In this document: one piece after another, positions 55,411-64,000 of the stretch | Numbering within the stretch: position 1 is the first letter of the stretch | How the letters are laid out: every line of letters begins with the position of its first letter | NCBI RefSeq assembly: GCF_029784135.1 | Contig: NC_073746.1 | Span: forward strand, 59,122,097 to 59,186,096 | Source of the DNA: Toxorhynchites rutilus septentrionalis | Lineage: Eukaryota; Arthropoda; Insecta; Diptera; Culicidae | DNA: 64,000 nucleotides | Reading direction: 5' to 3' | Translations under genes and position numbers: made by a program | The notes under the pieces: generated by a model | What the model was told of the DNA's origin: nothing | Seen by the model: the letters and a program-made list of their open reading frames with translations, nothing else | Databases searched by the model: none

Positions 55411-55551
55411 TTCTCCGCATTTCGGTTTACATGCCCGTCTGATGATTTTTCCATAACTAATTTTTCGATTTTTGGATACATTGTCAAACAGAAGTCTTGA
55501 TGTTGTTTCCAGACAGTAACGATAATTTTACAGTATTCAATTCTGTAACTC

Positions 55552-56049
55552 GGTTTGGTCGTGCGAGGTGTTACTGGTCGCCAGATCGAATTTAGAAAAC
55601 TCTTTTCGGGCCCGAGTAAGACATCCCAATGTGCCGATGAGAGATATTTTGGCACGGTTAGACCTTGATTACATGTCCCAAATATATGTTTTTCTTGAAA
55701 CTATCGATCTTCTTGTGTGAATGTCCCTATATCCTTATACCCTTTTCTTCCTTTGTGAGTAATTGGTCCCCTAACCAGTAGAATAAGTTGAATTGTAAAA
55801 ATACGAATAGATTTAAGAATTGAGTTCAATCATCAACTTTGTTACAATCTCCTTATATCTCATCCTTTTCCTGAAAAAAATATGTCACCCTTCTAAACTC
55901 GGGTCGACCGCAGTAATCGGTTTTCTACCTTAAAACAATAGAATTAAGAAAATTGTTTATATATAGTTATAAAAATATAGTTGAGGATTCCGCTCCCTAA
56001 AACTTATGTAACTGTGCCTATAAAAATAAACGAATTTAAAAAAAAAAAG
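55552..56049 (+). mobile_element. 5'-truncated copy of the same I-clade LINE
   Basis: Matches the 3' end of the full-length element: GGTTTGGTCGTGCGAG, GTCGCCAGATCGAATTTAG, CGGGCCCGAG, TTAGACCTTGATTACATGTC (ORF2 C-terminus, ending in TGA at 55717-55719) and the 3' UTR to TAAAAATAAACGAATTT and an A-tail. Flanked by CTGTAACTC at 55543-55551 and 56050-56058. About 500 bp, dead on arrival by 5' truncation, with many substitutions relative to the intact copy, so older. Confidence 0.88.
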
Positions 56050-56295
56050 CTGTAACTCTTCCAATATTCACAATATTGTTTGTCAAAACTCTGCAAAGAT
56101 CCAAAACGTTTTCTACTGAATTTTTTTGCAGAAGTTGAATACTATTTCTAACCTTTCTGATCGTGTTGACATAAGAAATCGATTGGTTCTAATATTCTAT
56201 ACCATATTACATATTCTAGAACATCCAGTGATTTGAGTCTTGCGAAGTACTTTGACATGATCAAGTAGTACGATTTTTTTGTACTTTGTGCCATA

Positions 56296-57466
56296 ACGGG
56301 TGTTAAATAAAAAATGAGATTTTTTTCAATACCTTTCAGTAACTCAAATAAAGAGCGTAAAATTTTCTTTCTCCAAGAAAATTGCTCTTTGGGCTCCCTA
56401 GAAACAGTAGGCGTGTTTGGTTTTACTAGTTTAAATTTAGTCAAAGCAAAGATGGCTTCGAAACAGCACGTGCTCCCCGAACGCATTGTACGGTTCTACG
56501 AAACGCATTTCCAGCAAGGAAAACATTTCACGGTGGCACATTTTGAGCAAGAAAATGTACCTGTCAGTACGGTATATCGTATCCTGGGTTCCCTGAACGT
56601 ACAGCGGAAGGTCGGAAGTGGTCGTCCGGTGACGATAATGACGAAGGAGAGGAAGACATCGTTAAAGAAGCTGTTTGACAATAAGGACGCAACCAGCCTG
56701 CGTGACGCCGGTCGGAAATATGGCTGCTCCCACGTATTGATCCATCGGACCCTCAAGATGGAAGTAATCGTCTGCAGGAAGAAGACGAGGTCGCCGGAGT
56801 ACACGGAGGAGCAGATTGAGACGGTTAAATCACAGTGTCGGTGGACGACCAAAAAATACCGCGGGACGTCTTTCGTTCTGGACGACGAAAGCTATTTTCC
56901 GCTATTCAAAACGCATATTCCAGGAATTGATAATTACTACTCCAGCGACAAGTCATCCACACCGCCTGAAGTGAAATACAAGTTCAAGCACAAGTTTGAA
57001 AAAAAAGGTTATGTTGTTCTTCACCATTTCCGACCGGGGCATTTCAAAGCCTTGGTTAAAGCCGAGCGGTCTGGCAATCAACCAACAAATCTATCGAGAA
57101 GAGTGCCTCGATAAAATTCTGCTGCCGTTCCTGAACGAGCATCACGCGGATGGGAAGTACGTCTTCTGGCCGGACAAGGCGTCTTCCCATTACGCCAACA
57201 ATTGGAGGGCCAATGACACGAAGCAACTGACTACAAGAATTCGGAATTGTATCCGGAAAATGGACGTAAGTGCCGTACAACGTTCTTGTGAGAGCATCGC
57301 GACAAAGTTGCGTCGAACAGCAGACCACGGCCCTTACTCAAACATTCACTGACATTTTTTTGAAGAAAATACATTATGTTATTAATAAAACATACTGAAA
57401 TCGATGAAAAAAAATATTTTTTTTATATGTGATTGAAAAAATTCTCATTTTTTATTTAACACCCGT
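56296..57466 (+). mobile_element. Mariner-type transposon with intact TIRs, deleted transposase
   Basis: Left ACGGGTGTTAAATAAAAAAT and right ATTTTTTATTTAACACCCGT, TIRs of about 34 bp continuing into GAGATTTTTTTCAAT. TA dinucleotides flank both ends (56294-56295 and 57467-57468). 1171 bp. Holds the defective transposase at 56452-57353. Confidence 0.88.
56452..57353 (+). pseudogene. Mariner-type transposase, frameshifted and deleted
   Basis: The first 180 or so codons are clean: an HTH region (LPERIVRFYETHFQQGKHFT, VYRILGSLNVQRKVGSGRP), a second HTH, then the first catalytic D in FVLDDESYFPLF and TPPEVKYKFKHKFEKK. A frameshift follows near 57002. The frame resumes as VMLFFTISDRGISKPW, NQQIYREECLDKILLPFL and the second D in YVFWPDKASSHYAN. 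A deletion then removes the segment with the third acidic residue, joining directly to NWRANDTKQLTTRIRNCIRK and the C-terminus. Lacking one catalytic site it cannot transpose itself. The ATG at 56452 follows AAG, an acceptable context. Confidence 0.85.
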
Positions 57467-57468
57467 TA

Positions 57469-58320
57469 ATATGAACTGGTTTCGTGAATAATATTTTTAC
57501 GTCTCGCGTATTTTTCTGTTTGTGTGAACTCTGGATATCCCTCTTTCTTAGTTTATAATTAAGAACTGCTTCGGGATGAATTTCTGGCCAAATCTAAGTG
57601 TTACAACTACATGAGTAAAGGCTTGTATAAAAAAATCCCAATTGTCAATGTTTGTGATCGATAGAATAGTTTCTTTGGAAGTCGTAGACACACATTGTGT
57701 ACCAAACCTGTTTGTCTAATACCTTCAGCTGATCTATCATAGTAAAATTTTCATTGCCCATGTATATCGTTCGCTTGAACATAGTTTGAATTACTTGATG
57801 CAGCATTTGTGCACTTTATTTAGAATATATTATTTGAAGATAAGTCTTCCATGCCATGGATTCAAGGTTTCATCGATGACAATGTTTATGTCCAATCCAA
57901 GCGTGTATGCATCCTAGTCACTAGGACCTAGTGTTTTCCTTACAATGTGTTGAAAAATGTAAGTATTTTCCCATCAACAGTAATAGACATATCATGGACA
58001 AAATAGTTGAATACAACGGCATGAGATGGATATGATATCCGATAAAAAAACTCCTGTTTACATGATCAAATCTGAACCACTACTTGCGGAGGCAAAAAGC
58101 GAACGGAAATAGAAATGGCTGAACGTATAAGTATGACAAAAGGAATTTTGGAGATGTATCAGAATAAAATTTTAGAAATGTGATTCGACTGTGTATAAAA
58201 AGCGTAAAAATTACATTAAAACATGAGATTTCAGTTCAAACAGCATGAAAATTAGGACTACTCAGACGACTCGTTAACTTCAAAACTTATAAGGTAATCT
58301 TTAATATAAATGATTCCATC
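57469..58320. other. No recognisable gene or element
   Basis: AT-rich upstream DNA; nothing recognisable. Confidence 0.35.
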
Positions 58321-60290
58321 TCCATTCTAATTGAATGAAATGATGATGATGGTCCCACCTCTTTCCCCTACAAAGGCTTGAGTGGGACGAGTTATCTTAT
58401 TGATAATAATTGAGTTACTGAGTTTATTACATCATACTAACCAGTGAGCACATTAAATTGAAAAGAAAACGGACTGGTTATCCCGCAGACATAGATTACT
58501 AATCGATAGAACAATTTAAGCCTTTGTCTAAAGTATCCATTCCATGGCATGTCGAGAGAATTTCCAACCCGAGAAGACCCTAGACCGATCGGGAATTGAA
58601 CCCAATGCCTATGTCAGTATTAGCCATGAATTTTCAAGGGAAATCCCGCTTTATTAGATCCCCGGCCACGGCCTGCAATTGCGATCGTTTCCGAGTTCTA
58701 GTAGCTGAGCAAACCCAAGCCTTATTCTAGCCGACACTTCAGGCCCATCTCTTTACATATCTCAAGGCATGTCAAGAAAATTTCCAACCCGAAAAAATTC
58801 TTGACCGATCAGGAATTGAACCCAATAGCTATGTCAGCCTTAGCCTAGAATTTACAAAGGAATTCCCGCTTCACTGGATACCCGACAACGGTCTGTTAAT
58901 CGTTTTCGAGACCAGACAGCTGAGCAAACCTAAGCCTAATTCCAGACGATACTTTAGGCCCTACGTTCAACCTGGGGTATAAACGTGTCAACCTGAATCT
59001 GCAATGAGATCCGCCACAACACAGAAAAGTCTTGATATAATTATCTGTTGAGAAGATGAATTTACAAGTATTCCGATTGAGCTATCCCTAGCTTACCTCA
59101 GGTTTCCTCATTAAACCCCTTGGAATGACTTTGTTTCATTCGATCAAAAATTCTTTTGCTTTTGTTCAATCTCACGTTTCTCTATGTTTGCCAACGCGCG
59201 CGGGCTCAAACTATTGCAGACTTCACAATTATTTTTTAAATTTAATTGAATAACTAAGATATATATAAAAGCAAAAAAAAAATACCATCAACACCATAGT
59301 CTTGACAAGAAAAATACACGGACACACATACACTCAAAAGACAATAATTTCCTCGTTTTATGAAATAATGAAATAATGATGATGATCACCTCAAAAAGTT
59401 TGAGCTGTACGAGTTCTCTTGTTGATCTTTATGTAACAATTATTAAAATAACCAGTAAGCACATTGAAGTAAAAAACAAAACAAACAGACTGGTTATATT
59501 ACAAACATAGATTCCTAATTGAAGAACAATTTATGTTATCAACTTAACGTATTTAACCCATGGCATGTCGAGAGAATTTCCAACCCGTGAAGACCCTAGA
59601 CCGATCGGGAATTGAACCCCATGCCTATGTCAATATTAGCCATGAACTTACAAGGGAAATCCCACTTTATCAGATCCCCGGTCACGGCCTGCAATTGAGA
59701 TCGTTTCCGAGTTCTGGTAGCTGAGCAAACCCAAGCCTAATTCTAGCCAATACTTCAGGCCCATTACTTTACATATCCTAAGGCATGTCAAGAAAATTTC
59801 CAACCCGAAAAAATCCTTGACCGATCAGGAATTGAACCCAATACCTATGTCAGCATTAGCCTAAAATTTACAAAGGAATTCCCGCTTCACTGGATACCCG
59901 ACAACGGTCTGTTAATCGTTTTCGAAACCAGACAGCTGAGCAAACCTAAGCCTAATTCCAGCCGATACTTCAGGCCCTACATTCAATCTGGGGTATAAAC
60001 GTGTCAACCTGAATCTGCAATAAGATCTGCCACAACACAGAAAAATCTTGTTATAATTATCTATTGAGAAGATGAATTTACAAGTATTCCGATTGAGCTA
60101 TCCCTAGCTTACCTCTGGTTTCCACATTAAACCCATTTGAATGCTTTCATTAAAAAGAATTGTTTTTGCATATGTTCTATCTCAAGTTGTCTATGTGTGC
60201 TAACGCGCGCGGGCTCAAGCTATTGAAGATTTCACAAATATTGTTTAAGTTAACCATCATCATTATAGTCTAAAAATAAGAAAATACAAA
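58320..60290 (-). repeat. About 1-kb direct tandem duplication with four SINE-like modules
   Basis: Two similar halves, about 58320-59330 and 59360-60290. Matching words lie 1009-1016 bp apart (GGCATGTCGAGAGAATTTCC at 58546 and 59562; AACGCGCGCGGGCTCAA at 59193 and 60202). Each half contains two related modules of about 218 bp. Read on the minus strand each module contains TTGGGTTCAATTCC, a pol III B-box-like motif, followed by CGATCGGTC or TGATCGGTC. I interpret it as a tRNA-related SINE dimer duplicated in tandem. No protein coding. Confidence 0.65.
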
Positions 60291-60340
60291 TATCCGTTAA
60301 ACTTCGTCATCTTACACACTAACATTAATTATATGCAGGG

Positions 60341-61117
60341 TCAAAAATCTAAATCATGCTTCAAAAACTCTTTACAAATACTACGGAATATTCGAAGGCT
60401 TGTTGCTGTCTTTGCTTCATTTGGTAATGTGTTATACAGGCGATATCCTTTATAAAAAAGTGAGTTTTGGGTACATGACATTCGAAAGTTCATGGTTCTG
60501 AGGTCACTTGCTTGCCTTGTGTTATATCGATGCATATCTCTTCCATACGTTATCGTGTTTTGTAAATAGTTCGGTGTCATGCCGCTAACCATCTTATATA
60601 TGAACGTAAGAGTGCAATATTTGATACGCTGTCCCACTGACATCCATTGTAGGCATTCAAGCATAAATCTTTGTGGAGTAAGTCGATCGCATCTCAATAT
60701 CAAGCGCATGGCCTTGTTTTGAACAATTTGCATTCTATTCATTTGCCTCTTATTTGCGAGAAATAGCACAGATGCACAATAATCGAAATGTGGAGCAATC
60801 AATGCTTTGTAGATGGTAATTTTACTTTCAAAGGTCAAGAATCGATTAATTCTACAAAGCACTCCATATTTTTGAGCTGCCTTCTTTATAGTATAGTTTA
60901 TATGTTCGTCGAAGCGCAGCGTTTCGTCAAGAATAACGCCAAGATATTTGATTGAAGTCGTTCTTTCCACAGTTTGCCCATCGATAGTTATACTAAGACT
61001 ATCACTGTCAAGATTGCGTTGAATGTTAAGAGCTCTTATACACTTCTGTGGTAATACACTACGGTACGGTAATAAACTTCTGCAGTAGTTGACACTTCTG
61101 TTTTGGTGCTTTACCAT
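60341..61117 (-). pseudogene. LINE reverse transcriptase C-terminal fragment (CR1/Jockey superfamily)
   Basis: A 258-codon open stretch covering the RT thumb and C-terminus of a non-LTR retrotransposon: SIKYLGVILDETLRFDEHIN, then KYGVLCRINRFLTF, ITIYKALIAPHFDYCASVLF, RMQIVQNKAMRLIL and, near the end, YKGYRLYNTLPNEAK. The catalytic FADD region and everything upstream are missing, so this is a 5'-truncated copy; the ATG at its start is incidental (an in-frame stop precedes it). The C-terminal part is open, so the insertion is moderately young. The clade is uncertain without alignment. Confidence 0.8.
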
Positions 61118-61184
61118 CGAAGAATGAGAATGTTATCGCTGCAAGAGATTCAATTTTACCATTGTTTTACCATTGTCATGACAC

Positions 61185-61287
61185 TAACATAGTTGTAAGC
61201 AAACATTGTCGAAATATTGAACTCCCGGCCCCGTTAGGCTGACGCCATATGAGCCTTAATAAAAATATATATTTTGGATAAAAAAAA
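61185..61287 (+). mobile_element. Tiny 5'-truncated retroelement with 13-bp target duplication
   Basis: 103 bp ending in an A-run, flanked by ATTGTCATGACAC at 61172-61184 and 61288-61300. Contains GGCTGACGCCATATGAGCC followed by TTAATAAAAATATATATTTT, a 3' UTR-like tail of a non-LTR element. Family unknown. Confidence 0.8.
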
Positions 61288-61300
61288 ATTGTCATGACAC

Positions 61301-62450
61301 GTTAATTTTGGTCATCTGTTCAAAATTCTGTAGTGAAATTTAAATAAAATGAAACAACGAACTTACTGGTACCGTCCCTTATCGAACGAGAATTTTTTTT
61401 CAACAACCCAATAAATAATTCATTCACAAAAGTACAACAAAAAAACCCGAACGATACTTAGCAACATTATTTGTGCTTTTATGGAGTTATATCAAAGATA
61501 AAGATATTTATGAAAATATTTGTCATAAAACCACGATCGCCAAAAATGTCTACTGATGTTTCCGACTTTTAAAACCATAGACTTAAAAATTTTGGAATTT
61601 AATACAGAATTCATTCGTTTCATGTACTTGCGTCGGAAGCTACTCAATTTCAGATTTTTTTTTTTTCATTAGGGTTGTCATTTCCATTTCAGGTGGTCCG
61701 AATAATCAAGTTTTTCCCATTTTTTTCCAAAAAATTTTTTTTTCAGAAAATCATAATTTTATAACTGCTAGATCGATTTAGATGATCGATATATCAAATT
61801 GAAGCTAATGAATTGAACTGAATACTATATATGCAAAAAAAAATGGATTTCGGATTCGCAATTGATGTTTGTATTTGTTTTTTTATAGTTTAGATGGTCT
61901 CGGAACCAAGGGCGCTATTTTTTATATATTTTCTTGAGACATTAACACTGTATCTAATCAAGTTCGCCCTATATGGGGAACATAAAATTAAGATCGCGAC
62001 CTGCTAATATATCACTAACTGGTATGCATAAGTGTACCTCCCAAAAATCTAAATCGGCAATCAGTTTATTTCATTCATAGCAAAATTATGACTTTATATG
62101 ACCAAACAACGACTTCGATATTATGATAACCTTGATCATAAATGCCTAAAATATTAGTAGCAAGACCATCACGGTAAATATGCGCATTGAGCGTGGAAAA
62201 TTCAGAAACAAAAATTTTGTTATCATTCTGATAAAATTTCTATTATCATGAACCTATTTGAATTAGGCTTTTGTCGAAATTTTGGGAACAACCATTTTTC
62301 ATCTTCCAAAATTATCACCCTGCCATTGATTCTCTCATTTGGTAAGATGAAAAAAAAATTATAACACGTATCGTTTCGCTTTGCAAAAACAAACATGTTA
62401 GAATGAAGAAAAAAAACCATACCATGCCATTTCAATGGTATGTAAAGTAG
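61301..62450. repeat. AT-rich flank with partial copy of the palindromic element family
   Basis: From about 61640 to 61990 the blocks CATTTCCATTTCAGGTGGTC, GATGATCGATATATCAAATT and GTCTCGGAACCAAGGGCGCT match the left half of the element at 7499-8974. The remainder shows nothing recognisable. Confidence 0.5.
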
Positions 62451-62454
62451 TGTA

Positions 62455-62700
62455 GGGCAAAGGTGCGCACCTAACTGTTGTCGTCCAATAACTCTTGAAA
62501 TAAAAGCAAATAAAACTCAGTTTGCTTACCAAATTGTAGCTATATATTACCTTCTAAACGTAGTACAAGAATTTCTCGAGTTTTGTTTATAGTTGGACGA
62601 AAACCTATTTTAATACAAAATGGCGAATGCGTACCTTTGCGCCATAGTGGGGCAAAGGTGCGCACCGTGCGGGGCAAAAGTGCGCACTTTTTGAATTGTA
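62455..62700. repeat. Short dispersed GGGCAAAGGTGCGCAC motifs
   Basis: GGGCAAAGGTGCGCAC occurs at 62455 and about 62650 and, with one change, at about 62672. The last two are 22 bp apart. Probably part of an unidentified repeat. Confidence 0.45.
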
Positions 62701-62945
62701 CTTCTGAGGTAACTTGTAACAAAAATAAATGCCTAATATTACCAGAGGAAGAAGCATCATTACCAGAGTGTGTAGGCACCATCCAGTGGGAAGGAGGGGG
62801 GTGTTGTATGATGTTTTATGAGCGGAGATGAGTGGGTGTTATGGTCGAACATACCACGTGGAAATTTTTGGGAGGGAGGAGACTGACAATATAAGATATC
62901 TGAAAATGTTCAACATTTGAAACAGAATTCGTTTTTATTAACAAA

Positions 62946-63202
62946 CTAGCTGACCCGGTGAACTTCGTCCCACCCACAATTGATATATTGATATAAATCA
63001 TTTCGAACACTCAAGCTTCCACACAAATTATTTTATGTACATAATCTATACTCGCGGTATATAATTTCTTTTTTGACACATAAACCTGATGCAGACTAAG
63101 AGGCATCAATCCTGATACTGACTGTTTAAATCCGTTGCTCCGTTCTTGAGTTAAATCGTGAAGAACGGACACCAAATCGTTTTTACTAATATATATTAAG
63201 TT
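62946..63202 (-). mobile_element. Short non-autonomous Helitron (probable)
   Basis: Minus-strand 3' end reads GACGAAGTTCACCGGGTCAG then CTAG|T, closely matching the end of the Helitron at 5996. The 5' end is less clear: ACTTAATATATATTAG replaces the usual TCTATATATA start. About 257 bp, no coding. Confidence 0.6.
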
Positions 63203-63210
63203 TATAAATT

Positions 63211-63700
63211 GTTGATGCCAAATGTCTTAAAATTGCATAACTCGTCGAGATTTACTGTTAAATCGAAAAAAAAATTGAAAGAAAAACAATTTTTTTGTTA
63301 GGCTTTTGACAACATTTTTTTTTAGATAACTGCAAATCTCGACGTGTCATGCAATTTCAAGACATTTGGTATCAAAAAAAAAAAATTTGAAAACACCGAT
63401 TTCTAGTGGTTTTCGGTTTTCAAAAAACTCAAATTTTAACGTCTGCAATACTAATAAACGAAGTTCGAATGAGCTAATATTTCGCATGGGGTATATCATC
63501 GTGCAAATCAACATTTCACAACATGTACCGAATGAAAAGACGAGATAACTATTTTTATTAGCACTTAAAACCATACGTTTCCTCTCGTATTCCAAAAAAA
63601 AAACAGTCCCAGAGGGTCGATTTTTGACAAAAAAAATTATTCGAGATGACACTAGATCTCGACGTTTCATGCAGTTTTAGGACATTTGACATCATAAAAT
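63211..63700. repeat. Inverted and direct copies of a 40-bp AAATGTC..TCGAGATTT block
   Basis: GCCAAATGTCTTAAAATTGC with CGTCGAGATTT (63211-63252) recurs inverted at about 63335-63375 (AAATCTCGACG, GCAATTTCAAGACATTTGG) and again in that second orientation at about 63655-63692 (TCTCGACGTTTCATGCAG). No coding. Likely a repeat of unknown class. Confidence 0.55.
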
Positions 63701-64000
63701 TTTCTTTCGAAAATCCCGAATTCCCCTTGGGTGATTTTTCGATTTTCAAAAAACTCAAACTTTGACCACTTTGTGCCACTCTCCCTTAAGACCGATCGAG
63801 CTGATATTTGGCATAGGGTGTTTTTTCGAGATGGTGAACATTTTGTACAGGGTAACTTTTTGAAATTTTAGGGTCAATTTTTTCCCATACATTCATTGGC
63901 ACCCTAATAAACATAAACGAAACATAACCGTTATTGAATTGGATGCATGGGGAAAATAAAATCATTTTTGATTTGAAATTCATTTTGAATTATTTTAAGG

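Noticed and set aside
1..64000. CRISPR arrays, bacterial operons, rRNA genes or endogenous viral sequences
   Set aside because: No regularly spaced direct repeats with unique spacers, no ribosome-binding or operon structure, no rRNA motifs, and no viral polymerase or capsid motifs were seen; the content is eukaryotic.

Overview
The window looks like mosquito DNA, most probably an Aedes-type culicine with a large, transposon-rich genome. This is inferred from three things. The DNA is AT-rich and crowded with nested transposable elements. It carries a DD37E IS630-Tc1-mariner element, an I-clade LINE of a type common in mosquitoes, tRNA-derived SINEs, Helitrons and many TIR elements. It also holds short introns of about 64 bp beside very long ones. 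I could run no search, so the species is not established.

The only host gene I can support is a Tbx20-class T-box gene (Drosophila midline/H15 group) on the minus strand. Exon 1 (50814-51042) encodes an alanine/glycine/serine-rich N-terminus with an eh1-like motif. Exon 2 (4631-4806) encodes an acidic, Ser/Thr-rich linker. Exon 3 (4436-4566) encodes the start of the T-box domain. Exon phases agree (1, then 0, then 2). Intron 1 is 46,007 bp (4807-50813) and takes up most of the window. Intron 2 is only 64 bp. The rest of the T-box and the C-terminus must lie beyond position 1. Positions 51043-64000 are the 5' flank, GC-rich and promoter-like to about 52.6 kb and then repeat-rich.

Layout: 1-2866 has inverted repeats and a Tc3-like relic in intron 3. 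2867-5990 has the two 3' exons, a repeat-poor island and a perfect hairpin. 5996-6674 is a Helitron with a 143-bp tandem array. 7499-8974 is a long palindromic element. 9055-10380 is the DD37E transposon. 11.0-11.6 kb is a LINE relic. 12.17-13.47 kb is a three-deep nest. 14.8-19.0 kb is repeat-poor. 20.5-22.6 kb holds a MITE cluster. 24.1-24.5 kb is a mariner relic. 25.75-27.83 kb is a TIR element carrying a mariner-like transposon. 28.6-29.8 kb is a mariner pseudogene split by an insertion. 33.6-39.7 kb is a full-length I-clade LINE with intact ORFs and an exact target-site duplication. 39.9-42.4 kb has more repeats with a SINE. 43.8-46.4 kb has nested Helitrons with Rep remnants. 47.9-50.4 kb has further repeat copies. 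Upstream of the gene come a MITE (54.4 kb), a truncated I-element copy (55.5 kb), another mariner-type transposon (56.3-57.5 kb), a roughly 1-kb tandem duplication with SINE-like modules (58.3-60.3 kb), and a LINE fragment (60.3-61.1 kb).

The picture is a developmental transcription factor gene whose first intron has become a layered transposon archive, with a few repeat-poor islands that are candidates for intronic enhancers. The youngest insertion I can document is the 6.1-kb I element, which lies in the same orientation as the host gene.
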